Positions 8,995 through 18,428 of a stretch of 64,000 nucleotides of DNA are shown here, piece after piece. The notes below the pieces were generated by a model. It did not search any database and had not been told where the DNA came from. It saw only the letters and a list, made by a program, of their open reading frames with translations. Location of the stretch: NCBI GenBank assembly GCA_024635655.1, contig JAGXIL010000062.1, positions 1 through 64,000 on the forward strand. Reading direction: 5' to 3'. The translations under genes and the position numbers were made by a program. This DNA is from Gillisia sp. (GTDB lineage: Bacteria > Bacteroidota > Bacteroidia > Flavobacteriales > Flavobacteriaceae). Positions within the stretch are counted from its first letter, which is position 1; each line of letters starts with the position of its first letter.

Positions 8995-9948
8995 CTAGGT
9001 TTTAAATACTCCCATATTGGAATATTTATCCATTCTTTGATTTACCAAATCTGTTGGTGATAAGTTTTCTAATTCCTCAAATGCAGATAATATGGAATTT
9101 TTTACAGTCTCAAAAGTTTCTTCCCGATTACTGTGTGCACCACCCAAAGGTTCTTTCACAATCTCATCGATTAGTTTTTGCTTTTTCATATCCTTGGCGG
9201 TAAGTTTTAAAGCTTCGGCCGCTATTTCCTTATATTCCCAGCTTCTCCAGAGAATTGAAGAACAGGATTCCGGAGAGATAACTGAATACCAGGTATTTTC
9301 CAACATGAGCACCTTATCTCCTACTCCTATACCAAGGGCTCCACCACTGGCACCTTCACCTATAATTACCACAATAATTGGCACCTTAAGCTTAGTCATC
9401 TCAAAGATATTTCGTGCAATTGCTTCTCCCTGTCCACGTTCTTCAGCTTCAAGACCGGGATACGCTCCGGGGGTATCTACAAAAGTAACAACGGGAATTC
9501 CAAATTTCTCAGCAGATTTCATAAGGCGTAGTGCCTTGCGATAGCCTTCAGGATTAGCCATCCCAAAATTCCTGTATTGACGGGTTTTGGTATTGTATCC
9601 TTTTTGCTGGCCAACGATCATAAAACTTTGATCTCCTATTTTCCCCAAACCACCTATCATTGCTTTATCATCCTTTACATTACGGTCTCCATGAAGCTCC
9701 AGAAATGTTTTACCACAAATGGCATTGATGTAATCCATGGTGTATGGTCTGTTGGGATGCCGGGATAATTGTACCCGCTGCCATGCCGTAAGGTTTTTAT
9801 AGATATTCTTCTTTGTCTCTTCCAGCTTTTTCTCTATCTGTCTGCAGGTAGCAGTGACATCAACCTTACTTTCAGAACCTATATTGCAGGCCTTCAGATA
9901 TTGATCTTCTAACTCTTTAATGGGTGATTCAAAATCTAAATATTCCAT
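8995..9948 (-). CDS. accA: Acetyl-CoA carboxylase carboxyltransferase subunit alpha
   Basis: With AccD, transfers the carboxyl group from biotin to acetyl-CoA, the first step of fatty acid synthesis. 317 residues, normal length. Family features: [14 protein letters not shown] at the N-terminus, [51 protein letters not shown] and [15 protein letters not shown]. Monocistronic: it has its own -7 element upstream (9977-9984) and a terminator after it. Confidence 0.97.
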   Translation of the reverse strand: MEYLDFESPIKELEDQYLKACNIGSESKVDVTATCRQIEKKLEETKKNIYKNLTAWQRVQLSRHPNRPYTMDYINAICGKTFLELHGDRNVKDDKAMIGGLGKIGDQSFMIVGQQKGYNTKTRQYRNFGMANPEGYRKALRLMKSAEKFGIPVVTFVDTPGAYPGLEAEERGQGEAIARNIFEMTKLKVPIIVVIIGEGASGGALGIGVGDKVLMLENTWYSVISPESCSSILWRSWEYKEIAAEALKLTAKDMKKQKLIDEIVKEPLGGAHSNREETFETVKNSILSAFEELENLSPTDLVNQRMDKYSNMGVFKT

Positions 9949-9976
9949 ATGAAGTGAAGGTGTTTTTATTAGCTTA

Positions 9977-9984
9977 CAAATATA
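9977..9984 (-). promoter_or_regulatory. accA promoter (-7 element)
   Basis: TATATTTG on the minus strand 28 bases before the accA start; no TTG at the expected -33 distance could be found. Confidence 0.55.
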
Positions 9985-10007
9985 ACAAACTTTGAAAGGA
10001 AGACTTC

Positions 10008-10919
10008 CTATGATAATCTATAAATTTTCCTTTTAGTTTTAAGATAGCCGTTGAGAATAACGGTAGCAAGGATTATAGCTGCTCCATAATAGAACTGCGG
10101 GTTCATTTGCTCTTTATTTCCGAAAACAAGGAAGGCGAGAAAAATACCATAGACAGGCTCCAGATTTATGGTGAGCATAATGGTATAAGGACTTAGATGT
10201 TTCATCACAGCCACTGCAGCTATAAAAGCATAAGCAGTACATATTGAGCCCAGGATCAAAAGATAGATCCAGTCCTGAGAGGATATACTAAAGAAATCAT
10301 CTCCAAACCCCATTTTTCCACCACTGCTAATGGTAATATACGCCAGGTAAATACTAATCGCAACTACTCCTGTCAACAACTCATAAAAAGAAATTACTGC
10401 AGGGGAACTGTGCCTGATAAGCTTTCCATTCATCAAAGTAAAAATAGCCGATAGGAATGCCGAAATTAATCCCAGGATAATTCCAAGGGTATATTCCGTT
10501 TCTACTTTAAAAATTGTGTAAAGCCCAAAAATTACAATCAATCCGAAAATAATTTCATAGCCTATAAATTTCCTTTTATAAAAAATGGGCTCTAAAATTG
10601 AAGTGAAAAAAGCACCCGTGGAAAGCATCGCCAGTGTAATGGAAACATTAGAAACTTTAATGGCTCCAAAAAAAGTTATCCAATGCAGGGCTATTATAAT
10701 TCCGGCGATCACCAGGACAAGAAATAAACGGGGTGAGACTTTTAAGATCCTGTTTTTCCATTTGATCCAGATCAAAATAAAGCCACTTGCCAACAACATT
10801 CTGTACCATACCAGGGGAACGGTATCTAATGATATAAGGGCACCCAGTACAGCTGTAAACCCCCAGATAAATACAATGAAATGAAAATGTAGGTAACTCT
10901 TTAATTTATCGCTTAGCAT
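10008..10919 (-). CDS. DMT-family (EamA) transporter
   Basis: Inner-membrane drug/metabolite exporter of the EamA type; substrate unknown. 303 residues from the ATG at 10919 ([26 protein letters not shown]), ten predicted membrane segments in two EamA repeats. The longer open frame to 11027 only adds an atypical tail that overlaps the preceding gene. The 14-base overlap with the 3' end of the LptF/LptG permease gene suggests translational coupling. Confidence 0.87.
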   Translation of the reverse strand: MLSDKLKSYLHFHFIVFIWGFTAVLGALISLDTVPLVWYRMLLASGFILIWIKWKNRILKVSPRLFLVLVIAGIIIALHWITFFGAIKVSNVSITLAMLSTGAFFTSILEPIFYKRKFIGYEIIFGLIVIFGLYTIFKVETEYTLGIILGLISAFLSAIFTLMNGKLIRHSSPAVISFYELLTGVVAISIYLAYITISSGGKMGFGDDFFSISSQDWIYLLILGSICTAYAFIAAVAVMKHLSPYTIMLTINLEPVYGIFLAFLVFGNKEQMNPQFYYGAAIILATVILNGYLKTKRKIYRLS

Positions 10920-11982
10920 TATACAGGAGATATATAGCCAGGAGCCCAAATACAAAATTGGGGAACCACACAGCGATAAGCGGTGAGAAGGTAGATTGCT
11001 CGGCCATAGTCCCAAAAACCTTGTCAAAGAATATAAAAATAAAGGCCAGGGTGATTCCCAGGGCCAGGTTCATCCCCATCCCTCCACGTCGCTTTCTTGA
11101 AGATACCGCTACGGCAATAATGGTTAAAATGAAGGCAGAAACCGGTAAACTCCAACGTTTATAAGCTACCACCAGATATCTGTTCATATTTCCCGATCCC
11201 CGCCTGCGTTCCTGTTCTATAAAAGAATTAAGTTCAGTATAGTTTAAGGTTTCAGCTATATATGATACGGGAGTTAATTGATCAAATTCAAAGGGTAAAA
11301 TAGTATCCTTGGTTCTTTCATGAAGGATCACATCATCATTTTCACCAACATATCTTGTATTCACATTTGTGAGGGAGTAAGTAGAATCTTCTTCATTAAA
11401 TTTTAAACGGGAGGCGCTTATTTTGAATTCCAGCTCATTTCCTTCAAAATGTTCAAGAGTAAAATTACTTGCAGAATTTGTAGCCGGCTGGAAATTACTG
11501 GCATAAATGTATTCTGAATCGTTGATCTGTCGGTAGACATCATTTGTTTCCTGTACTTCAGTACCTTTTTTAAGGTAACCGTATTTAAATTCGTTAAACC
11601 CTTTACTGGCCTGGGGTGCCAAATACATGCTTAACACCAATGCTCCTATACAAATTATGGTGGCACCTATAATGTAAGGCCTTAGAAATCTCCAGAAGGA
11701 AACCCCACTACTCAGAAAGGCGATGATTTCGGTGTTCATAGCAAGTTTGGAAGTAAACCATATAACCGAAAGGAACAAAAAGAGCGGAAAAAGAAGATTT
11801 ATAAAGTAAATGGTGAAGTTGAGATAATAGATAAGCACCTCGATTAACGGAACTTCATGTTCCAGGATCTTCCCAATCTTTTCTGCCAGGTTCACTACTA
11901 TACCAATTGGTATGAACAAAACCAGCATCAGGACAAAAGTTCCTAAATAACGCTTTAATATGTACCAGTCAAGGATCTTCAA
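10906..11982 (-). CDS. LptF/LptG family LPS export permease
   Basis: Inner-membrane permease of the Lpt ABC exporter that moves lipopolysaccharide to the outer membrane. 358 residues; starts MKILDWYILKRYLGTFVLMLVLF, three N-terminal membrane helices, a ~150-residue periplasmic beta-jellyroll domain (roughly residues 125-250), and three C-terminal helices including SSRKRRGGMGMNLALGITLAFIFI. The LDWYI start is closer to LptG than LptF, but I cannot settle the paralog. It lies two bases after tgt, so the order tgt-lpt-eamA is one operon. Confidence 0.9.
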   Translation of the reverse strand: MKILDWYILKRYLGTFVLMLVLFIPIGIVVNLAEKIGKILEHEVPLIEVLIYYLNFTIYFINLLFPLFLFLSVIWFTSKLAMNTEIIAFLSSGVSFWRFLRPYIIGATIICIGALVLSMYLAPQASKGFNEFKYGYLKKGTEVQETNDVYRQINDSEYIYASNFQPATNSASNFTLEHFEGNELEFKISASRLKFNEEDSTYSLTNVNTRYVGENDDVILHERTKDTILPFEFDQLTPVSYIAETLNYTELNSFIEQERRRGSGNMNRYLVVAYKRWSLPVSAFILTIIAVAVSSRKRRGGMGMNLALGITLAFIFIFFDKVFGTMAEQSTFSPLIAVWFPNFVFGLLAIYLLYNAKR

Positions 11983-11983
11983 T

Positions 11984-13114
11984 CTACAGTCGCTTATTCA
12001 TTTGTTGAACCATTTTATTTTTCCAGGCAGGAAAGGTCCCGGCCAATATTTGTGTTCTGGCTTCCCGGGTAAGCCAAAGGTAAAAACCAAGATTATGAAT
12101 AGTAGCAATTTGCTTGCCAAGCATTTCATTTACAGAAAACAGGTGCTTTAGGTAAGCTTTGGTATATTCTGTATCTACCCAGGTCAAGCCCATTTCATCA
12201 ATAGGAGAAAAATCATCCTCCCACTTTTTATTTCTAATATTAACGGTACCATGGGCAGTGAATAACATTCCGTTTCTCGCATTCCTGGTGGGCATCACAC
12301 AGTCAAACATATCTATTCCCAACGCTATATTTTCAAGGATATTGATAGGAGTACCTACTCCCATTAGATATCTGGGCTTATCTTCCGGAAGAATTTCAGT
12401 GACTACCTCTGTCATGGCGTACATTTCATCTGCAGGCTCCCCTACAGAAAGTCCACCAATGGCATTTCCTTCAGCTCCCACAGATGCAATATATTCAGCA
12501 GATTGTTTCCGAAGATCTTTATAGGTACTTCCCTGTACAATGGGAAAAAAAGATTGGGTATAATCATATAGATACGGTGTTTTTTCAAGATGCGATATAC
12601 ATCTTTCCAACCACCGGTGGGTCATGTGCATAGATCGTTTAGCATACCTATAGTCACATGGATATGGTGTACATTCATCAAAAGCCATAATAATATCTGC
12701 TCCTATGGTACGCTGTATTTCCATTACATTTTCCGGGGTAAAGGTATGGTAAGACCCATCGATGTGAGATTTGAACTTTACACCCTCCTCCTTGATCTTT
12801 CTTCGGTCTGAAAGCGAATACACCTGGTACCCGCCGCTATCAGTAAGAATATTTCTATCCCAGTTCATAAATTTATGAAGCCCCCCTGCTTTCCGAAGGA
12901 TTTCTGTCTGGGGCCTTAGGTAAAGGTGGTATGTATTTCCCAGGATCACATCGGGGTTTATCTCTTCTTTTAACTCTCTTTGGTGTACTCCTTTAACTGA
13001 ACCCACAGTACCCACAGGCATAAATATAGGGGTTTCAATTGTTCCGTGGTCTGTAGTGATTTTTCCCGCTCTGGCCTTACTACCGGGATCTGTAGTTAAT
13101 AGATCAAAAGTCAT
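11984..13114 (-). CDS. tgt: tRNA-guanine transglycosylase (zinc cysteines missing)
   Basis: Exchanges guanine 34 for preQ1 in GUN-anticodon tRNAs (queuosine pathway). 376 residues from the ATG at 13114; the frame extends seven codons further but MTFDLLTTDPGSKARAG is the family start. Clear motifs: PVGTVGSVKG, DSGGYQVYSL, FDECTPYP, GGLSVGEP and FDCVMPTRNARNG (the second catalytic Asp). The usual zinc site CxCxxC after SPxD is replaced: SPIDEMGLTWVD has Gly309, Thr311 and Asp314 at the three Cys positions, while the fourth ligand His340 (IATIHNLGF) remains. First gene of the tgt-lpt-eamA operon. Confidence 0.93.
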   Translation of the reverse strand: MTFDLLTTDPGSKARAGKITTDHGTIETPIFMPVGTVGSVKGVHQRELKEEINPDVILGNTYHLYLRPQTEILRKAGGLHKFMNWDRNILTDSGGYQVYSLSDRRKIKEEGVKFKSHIDGSYHTFTPENVMEIQRTIGADIIMAFDECTPYPCDYRYAKRSMHMTHRWLERCISHLEKTPYLYDYTQSFFPIVQGSTYKDLRKQSAEYIASVGAEGNAIGGLSVGEPADEMYAMTEVVTEILPEDKPRYLMGVGTPINILENIALGIDMFDCVMPTRNARNGMLFTAHGTVNIRNKKWEDDFSPIDEMGLTWVDTEYTKAYLKHLFSVNEMLGKQIATIHNLGFYLWLTREARTQILAGTFPAWKNKMVQQMNKRL

Positions 13115-13132
13115 AGTATTTTTTAAGTGCTG

Positions 13133-13140
13133 CAAAGATA
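13133..13140 (-). promoter_or_regulatory. tgt promoter (-7 element)
   Basis: TATCTTTG on minus, 18 bases upstream of the tgt ATG; fits TAnnTTTG. No consensus -33 found. Confidence 0.55.
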
Positions 13141-13227
13141 CTCAAGTAATCACCAAATTTACGGAAGCTGAATTTAAAAATTGTTAGCTAAAACGGGTAA
13201 TTCGTTGATAACTGGCAAAATCCGGCT

Positions 13228-13257
13228 TTGAGTTACGTATTTAAAAACTTATTTTTG
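13228..13257 (+). promoter_or_regulatory. Transketolase promoter
   Basis: TTG at 13228-13230, 19 bp, TATTTTTG at 13250-13257. It shows that the TTG at 13228 is a promoter element, not a start codon, and that translation begins at 13285. Confidence 0.85.
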
Positions 13258-13284
13258 GGCAATACAAAAATTAACAACACAACA

Positions 13285-14130
13285 ATGCCAAACACACAAC
13301 AACTAGAAGAATTTATAAGCCAGGTGCGCCGCGACATTTTACGCCAGGTACACAAGGTAAATTCAGGTCATCCCGGGGGCTCTTTGGGATGTGCCGAATT
13401 TTTTACCGCACTGTATCAGGAGATCATGGAGCACAATAGCAATTTTAATATGCATGGGGAAGGAGAGGATCTTTTCTTTTTATCCAATGGTCATATCTCC
13501 CCGGTCTTTTACAGTGTTTTGGCCAGAAGCGGATATTTTCCTGTGGAAGAATTGAGCACCTTTCGCCTTATAGATTCCAGGCTTCAGGGACATCCTACCA
13601 CTCATGAAGGCTTACCGGGAGTACGTATTGCTTCAGGATCATTGGGCCAGGGAATGAGTGTAGCAATAGGTGCTGCACTTTCCAAAAAACTGAATAAGGA
13701 TTCCCGACTGGTATATACTCTTCACGGAGACGGGGAATTACAGGAAGGCCAGAACTGGGAAGCCATTATGTATGCAGCAGGAAATAAGGTGGATAATCTT
13801 ATTTCAACTATAGACCTTAACGGGCAGCAAATAGATGGCTCTACAGAAAATGTCCTTCCTATGGGAGATTTAAAAGCAAAATTTGAAGCTTTTGGATGGG
13901 AGGTTCTTGAAATAGCTGAAGGGAATAATATTTTAAAAGTTATTGAAGGTTTGAATGAAGCGAAAAGCCGCACCGGGAAAGGCAAGCCTGTTTGTATACT
14001 TATGACCACAGAAATGGGCCATGGAGTAGATTTTATGATGTATTCTCATAAGTGGCACGGGGTAGCTCCAAATGATGAGCAACTGGAAACTGCTTTGGCA
14101 CAAAATCCGGAAACTTTGGGAGATTATTAA
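13285..14130 (+). CDS. Transketolase, N-terminal subunit
   Basis: Thiamine-diphosphate half of a split transketolase (pentose phosphate pathway and aromatic precursor supply). 281 residues from ATG 13285 (MPNTQQLEEFISQVRRDILRQVHK). Contains HPGGSLGCAEFFTALY, RLQGHPTTHEGLPG, SGSLGQGMSVAIGAAL and the ThDP-binding GDGELQEGQNWE...N motif. Archaea and many Bacteroidota encode the enzyme as two genes; the C-terminal partner follows after 65 bases. Confidence 0.94.
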   Translation: MPNTQQLEEFISQVRRDILRQVHKVNSGHPGGSLGCAEFFTALYQEIMEHNSNFNMHGEGEDLFFLSNGHISPVFYSVLARSGYFPVEELSTFRLIDSRLQGHPTTHEGLPGVRIASGSLGQGMSVAIGAALSKKLNKDSRLVYTLHGDGELQEGQNWEAIMYAAGNKVDNLISTIDLNGQQIDGSTENVLPMGDLKAKFEAFGWEVLEIAEGNNILKVIEGLNEAKSRTGKGKPVCILMTTEMGHGVDFMMYSHKWHGVAPNDEQLETALAQNPETLGDY

Positions 14131-14195
14131 TAACCCTTAGCTTCATAGGGGGATTAAATTTTTCCTCAACCTTTAATAATAATTGAAAATACAAA

Positions 14196-15149
14196 ATGAA
14201 AAAATACACTAATACAGGAAATAAAGACACACGGTCCGGATTTGGGGCAGGCTTAACAGAATTAGGAAAAACTAATGAAAATGTAGTTGCTCTTTGTGCC
14301 GATCTTACCGGATCTTTAAAAATGGATGATTTTAAAAATAATCACCCTGAGCGTTTCTTTCAGATAGGTATTGCTGAAGCAAACATGATAGGAATTGCAG
14401 CAGGTATGACAATTGGCGGCAAGATCCCTTTTACCGGAACTTTTGCAAATTTCTCTACCGGACGGGTATATGACCAAATCCGGCAAAGTGTGGCGTATTC
14501 TGATAAAAACGTGAAAATTTGTGCATCTCACGCGGGAGTTACTCTTGGGGAAGACGGTGCAACTCACCAGATCCTTGAAGATCTTGGATTGATGAAAATG
14601 CTTCCCGGTATGACAGTGATCAACACCTGCGATTTCAACCAAACCAAAGCTGCCACCCTTGCAATTGCAGATCATGAAGGGCCTGTTTATTTAAGATTTG
14701 GAAGGCCAAAAGTTGCCAACTTCACCGCTGAAGATCAAAATTTTGAAATTGGAAAAGCTGTTGTGCTTTCTGAAGGAAACGATGTTACTATAATAGCCAC
14801 AGGCCATTTGGTCTGGGAAGCTTTACAGGCTGCAGAACAATTAGAAGCAAAAGGAATTAGCGCTGAAGTGATCAATATTCACACTATTAAACCTTTGGAT
14901 GAAGAAGCTATTCTTACATCTGTGAAGAAAACAGGATGTGTTGTAACTGCTGAAGAACATAACTTCCTGGGAGGATTGGGGGAAAGCGTTGCACGCACCC
15001 TGAGCATGAATCATCCTGCCCCACAGGAATTTGTTGCTACTATGGATACCTTTGGCGAAAGTGGAACTCCTGAGCAACTTATGGCCAAATATGGCCTTAA
15101 TGCAGAAGCTATAGTGAATGCAGCAGAAAAAGTTAAGAATCGAAAATAA
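14196..15149 (+). CDS. Transketolase, C-terminal subunit
   Basis: 317-residue partner of the gene before it, holding the pyrimidine-binding domain and the C-terminal transketolase domain. Features: GFGAGLTELGKTNENVVALCADLTGS, FFQIGIAEANMIGIAAGM, SHAGVTLGEDGATHQ and, near the end, TAEEHNFLGGLGESVA. Complete. Both halves are needed for one active site. Followed by a strong terminator, so the pair forms a two-gene operon. Confidence 0.94.
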   Translation: MKKYTNTGNKDTRSGFGAGLTELGKTNENVVALCADLTGSLKMDDFKNNHPERFFQIGIAEANMIGIAAGMTIGGKIPFTGTFANFSTGRVYDQIRQSVAYSDKNVKICASHAGVTLGEDGATHQILEDLGLMKMLPGMTVINTCDFNQTKAATLAIADHEGPVYLRFGRPKVANFTAEDQNFEIGKAVVLSEGNDVTIIATGHLVWEALQAAEQLEAKGISAEVINIHTIKPLDEEAILTSVKKTGCVVTAEEHNFLGGLGESVARTLSMNHPAPQEFVATMDTFGESGTPEQLMAKYGLNAEAIVNAAEKVKNRK

Positions 15150-15172
15150 GTTTTAAAATAATCACAAATAAC

Positions 15173-15201
15173 ACCCTCTAATTTAGCAATTAGAGGGTTT
15201 T
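15173..15201 (+). terminator. Intrinsic terminator after transketolase
   Basis: ACCCTCTAATT (15173-15183), four-base loop, AATTAGAGGGT (15188-15198), then TTT. Confidence 0.9.
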
Positions 15202-15268
15202 GTATTTTATGTAAAAAATAATTGGCATCTTAAATGCGTTACAAGGACCTAACGCTAAACGAAATATT

Positions 15269-15865
15269 ATGAAAACATTTATTGTAGCAGCCCTCTTATT
15301 AATTGGCAGCAGCGCAATGGCCCAATCTTCTTACGGAATTAAAGGAGGATTAAATTATGGAGCCACAGGGGAATATGAAAATTACTCGCAGGTAATAGGT
15401 GATGCTTCCACAATTGAAAACGGAAAAGAGAAGACGGGATACCACCTGGGATTCTACGGGAAATTAGAAATTGTGGGGATATTCATTCAACCAGAAATAG
15501 TTTACACCAAACTTAAAACAGAATATAATGCCTTTGATTATAACCTAAGTAAAATAGATGCTCCTATTTTATTAGGCATTAATTTACTCGGCCCCTTACA
15601 TATAAAAGCAGGCCCCTCATTTCAGTACATGTTGAAAAATGAAATTAAAAATTCCACTTTAGCAATTTCAGAGGTTGAGAATGACATCACACTCGGTTAC
15701 CAGGTGGGTGGTGGATTGAACCTGGGAAGACTTGGATTGGATCTCAGATACGAAGGCGCCTTTAAGGAAAATAATGCATTTGGAGAAATGGCGTCAGATA
15801 GTAATTTCAGATTAGATTCCAGGCCATCACAATGGATCCTGAGTTTATCCTATGCTCTGAATTAA
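15269..15865 (+). CDS. Outer-membrane beta-barrel protein (PorT-like)
   Basis: 198 residues with a clear signal peptide (MKTFIVAALLLIGSSAMAQ) followed by SSYGIKGGLNYG, the usual start of the small Bacteroidota outer-membrane barrels. Alternating polar/hydrophobic strands run throughout (GFYGKLEIVGIFIQPEIVYTK, LHIKAGPSFQYMLKN, LDLRYEGAFKE, WILSLSYALN at the end). Predicted location is the outer membrane; function unknown. A similar but not identical barrel lies at 50860-51555. Single gene closed by a bidirectional terminator. Confidence 0.82.
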   Translation: MKTFIVAALLLIGSSAMAQSSYGIKGGLNYGATGEYENYSQVIGDASTIENGKEKTGYHLGFYGKLEIVGIFIQPEIVYTKLKTEYNAFDYNLSKIDAPILLGINLLGPLHIKAGPSFQYMLKNEIKNSTLAISEVENDITLGYQVGGGLNLGRLGLDLRYEGAFKENNAFGEMASDSNFRLDSRPSQWILSLSYALN

Positions 15866-15881
15866 TAATAATATTCCGAAC

Positions 15882-15910
15882 AAAAAAAGCCGCAATTTGC
15901 GGCTTTTTTA
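15882..15910. terminator. Bidirectional terminator
   Basis: AAAAAAGCCGCAA opposite TTGCGGCTTTTTT between two convergent genes; A and T tracts on both sides let it serve both strands. Confidence 0.9.
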
Positions 15911-15925
15911 TTTCATCTTGGTTTA

Positions 15926-16858
15926 TTACTCAAACGTATCAGGATCCAGATAATCGGGAATTCCGTTTCCATTCGTGTCAGGAAATTCAATTGTTCCGTC
16001 TTCATTAATGATTATTTCTTCCCGGGTGGGAGTACCATCCCTGTCATCGTCGGGATCAAGATAGTTTGGCGTGTTATTTCCGCTGGTATCATCGTTCAGC
16101 AAATTTTCATCCCCATCCAGGTCTTCCATGTGAGAAGGAATACCATCCCTGTCGTGATCTGCTTCATTTACCACATATAATCTAAAACTAAAGATCAAAG
16201 GGCTATAGGCGGGAATGCTTGGGGGTGGATTATTGAAATATGCCAATCCCGAAGGAACAAAAACCGCTCCTACCCCAAAATCATTTGACCAACTAACCGT
16301 ATTATCAGGATTAACCGTGAAATCTGTAGCACTTCCAAATTCAGTCATCGCTTCTGTAAGGCCATCTACTGCAATACCAGGATTATTTTGAGACATTGTG
16401 CCAGGATGGTCAAACCACACAGGATTTACTGTTTGGTCAAAAGAGGTACGGTTAAGTAATTCTCCTTTATAGTCCTGAAAAGTAGAATCTGCAAATGTGG
16501 GTTTATTTCCTGCACCTTCACGTATCTTTAATACGTAGTAATTATAATCTACCTCATCCATGGTCATAGACCGTGTCATCAGAAGGTCAGACTCAATTAA
16601 GGGAACTTTATCGGCATTTTCTCCGGCTATGGTATCAAATCTTATCCTGTAGTCAAAATCTTCAGAAGGATCTTGAAAATCGTCATAGTTATAAAAATGC
16701 GTTTCAAGATAAGCCAAAAGAGCTTCTTCATCTGCTATTGCCTGTTCTCCACGGTCACGTGGCGGAATTTCTTCCACCTGGTCATCATCGCTACTACAAC
16801 CTATAAATAAAGTACTACTGCAAACAAAAAATAAAAACAACTTTTTCAATCTCATCAT
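15926..16858 (-). CDS. FKBP-like lipoprotein with C-terminal TSP3 repeats
   Basis: 310 residues. Lipoprotein signal with lipobox FIGC (Cys about residue 21) then a Ser/Asp linker. Residues ~100-230 have the pattern of an FKBP-type prolyl isomerase: YYVLKIREG, YKGELLNRTSFDQT, VDGLTEAMTEFGSA, FVPSGLAYFNNPPPSIPAYSPLIFSFRL. The last ~80 residues are Asp/Asn-rich calcium-binding repeats (DHDRDGIPSHMEDLDGD, DPDDDRDGTPTREE, DTNGNGIPDYLDPD) of the thrombospondin type 3 kind. Probably a periplasmic-side or surface folding factor stabilised by Ca2+; enzyme activity is not certain as the active-site residues diverge. Related to GldI-type proteins of gliding bacteria, by inference. Confidence 0.82.
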   Translation of the reverse strand: MMRLKKLFLFFVCSSTLFIGCSSDDDQVEEIPPRDRGEQAIADEEALLAYLETHFYNYDDFQDPSEDFDYRIRFDTIAGENADKVPLIESDLLMTRSMTMDEVDYNYYVLKIREGAGNKPTFADSTFQDYKGELLNRTSFDQTVNPVWFDHPGTMSQNNPGIAVDGLTEAMTEFGSATDFTVNPDNTVSWSNDFGVGAVFVPSGLAYFNNPPPSIPAYSPLIFSFRLYVVNEADHDRDGIPSHMEDLDGDENLLNDDTSGNNTPNYLDPDDDRDGTPTREEIIINEDGTIEFPDTNGNGIPDYLDPDTFE

Positions 16859-16934
16859 TACATCAATTTAAGGCCGCAAGATACAATAATCTTGTATTTT
16901 TGTTTAAGATAAAGTCAGATTTAAGGCCAGGAAA

Positions 16935-17342
16935 ATGAGAGTTGACAAATATTTATGGTGCGTGCGTTATTTTAAAACAAGAAGCATCGCAACCCATGCA
17001 TGTAAACAGGGAAAGGTAAAGATCAACGGGGCAAATGTAAAACCGTCCAGGGAAGTCTATGCTACAGATAAGATAACGGTTAGAAAAGAACAGATAGACT
17101 ACGAGATAGAGGTACTTGATCTTCCCACCAGCCGTGTTGGTGCAAAAATAGCCGGACTCTATGTAAATGATATCACTCCAAAAGAAGCTTTTGCCAATAA
17201 AGAACTCTTAAAGTACTCGCAGGAGTATTATCGTAAAAAAGGAACGGGCAGACCCACCAAAAAAGACAGAAGAGACATTGACGAACTTTTGGATACTGAA
17301 GAAGATCTTGAAAAACCGGAGAAGAAAGATAAATCTGAATGA
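16935..17342 (+). CDS. S4-domain RNA-binding protein (Hsp15-like)
   Basis: 135 residues. N-terminal S4 domain: MRVDKYLWCVRYFKTRSIATHACKQGKVKING followed by VKPSREV, as in Hsp15 (HslR), which binds free 50S subunits carrying stalled nascent chains. C-terminal third is highly charged (RPTKKDRRDIDELLDTEEDLEKPEKKDK). The stop overlaps the next ATG by four bases (ATGA), so it is coupled to the methyltransferase that follows. Upstream gene is divergent. Confidence 0.88.
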   Translation: MRVDKYLWCVRYFKTRSIATHACKQGKVKINGANVKPSREVYATDKITVRKEQIDYEIEVLDLPTSRVGAKIAGLYVNDITPKEAFANKELLKYSQEYYRKKGTGRPTKKDRRDIDELLDTEEDLEKPEKKDKSE

Positions 17343-17920
17343 AACTGGATCAGGAATATTGGGCTTCCAGGTACCGGGAGCAAAGAACAGGATGGGACCT
17401 GGGGCAGATTTCTCCGCCTATCAAAGATTATATAGACCAGCTTGAGGATAAATCCCTGAAGATCCTGATACCCGGTAGCGGGAATGCTTACGAGGCTGAA
17501 TATTTATTTCTCAATGGTTTTAAAAATGTTTTTGTTATTGACATTGCACAGGAACCGTTAAATAATTTAAAAGAAAGAGTCCCCTCTTTTCCTGAAGAAA
17601 ATTTGTTATGTAAAGACTTTTTTGACCTGGAAGGCCATTTTGATCTCATTCTGGAACAAACATTTTTTTGTGCCTTACCTGTTGAAAAAAGAAATGATTT
17701 TGCTATAAAAACAAAATCCCTGTTGAACTATGAAGGAAGATTTGCAGGGGTTTTATTTGAAAGGGAATTTCTTGCCGAAGGGCCTCCCTTTGGAGGGACC
17801 AGAAAAGAATATTTGACTTACTTTGAACCTTTGTATAAAATTGAGGTATTGGAAACCTGTTATAATTCCTTTCCTGCCCGACAGGGGACGGAATTGTTTT
17901 TTATCTTTAAGAAAATTTAG
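17339..17920 (+). CDS. TPMT-like class I SAM methyltransferase
   Basis: 193 residues. Starts YWASRYREQRTGWDLGQISPPI, the N-terminal signature of the thiopurine S-methyltransferase family, then the SAM-binding ILIPGSGNAYEAEYL motif, an acidic end to beta-2 (VFVIDIA) and the LEQTFFCALP segment. Substrate unknown; thiols, halides or selenium compounds are known for relatives. Second of three linked genes; overlaps the S4 gene and is seven bases from the next. Confidence 0.87.
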   Translation: MKLDQEYWASRYREQRTGWDLGQISPPIKDYIDQLEDKSLKILIPGSGNAYEAEYLFLNGFKNVFVIDIAQEPLNNLKERVPSFPEENLLCKDFFDLEGHFDLILEQTFFCALPVEKRNDFAIKTKSLLNYEGRFAGVLFEREFLAEGPPFGGTRKEYLTYFEPLYKIEVLETCYNSFPARQGTELFFIFKKI

Positions 17921-17927
17921 AATCACT

Positions 17928-18428
17928 ATGCCTGCAAAGAATATTATCCTGAACAGCGAACAAATTGAACATAAAATTAAACGTATTGCTTACCAGATCT
18001 ACGAAACCAACGTTGATGAATCTCAGCTCATTTTGGCAGGTATTTCTAAAAGCGGATTCTTGTTTGCCAAAAAACTCAAAGCAGTTCTGGAAGAAATTTC
18101 CGATCTGGAGATCCTCCTGTGTGAGGTGAAAATAGACAAGAAAAATCCTTTAAAAAAGGTAGAGACATCTTTACCTTCTTCAGATTATATTAATAAATCA
18201 ATTGTACTCACAGACGATGTCCTTAATTCCGGCACCACTTTAATTTATGGGGTTAAGCATTTTCTTGAAGTTCCCTTAAAACGTTTTAAAACTGCAGTCC
18301 TGGTAGACAGAAGCCACAAAAAATATCCTGTAAAAGCAGATTTTAAAGGAATTTCCCTATCCACTTCCCTGAATGAGATGGTACAGGTGCATTTTTCTAA
18401 AGGTAAGGACCGGGTAGAATTACTTTAA
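17928..18428 (+). CDS. Phosphoribosyltransferase (PyrR-like)
   Basis: 166 residues from ATG 17928 (MPAKNIILNSEQIEHKIKRIAYQIYE); the longer frame starting at 17823 is inside the methyltransferase. Carries the PRPP-binding loop IVLTDDVLNSGTTLIYG and LAGISKSGFLFAKKL upstream of it, as in PyrR and hypoxanthine-type phosphoribosyltransferases. Whether it regulates pyrimidine genes or salvages a base cannot be told. Its 3' end overlaps that of aroK (convergent) by nine bases. Confidence 0.85.
   Translation: MPAKNIILNSEQIEHKIKRIAYQIYETNVDESQLILAGISKSGFLFAKKLKAVLEEISDLEILLCEVKIDKKNPLKKVETSLPSSDYINKSIVLTDDVLNSGTTLIYGVKHFLEVPLKRFKTAVLVDRSHKKYPVKADFKGISLSTSLNEMVQVHFSKGKDRVELL

Noticed and set aside
17823-17927. 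Early start for the phosphoribosyltransferase
   Set aside because: It lies inside the methyltransferase gene and codes for sequence unlike the family; ATG 17928 fits.
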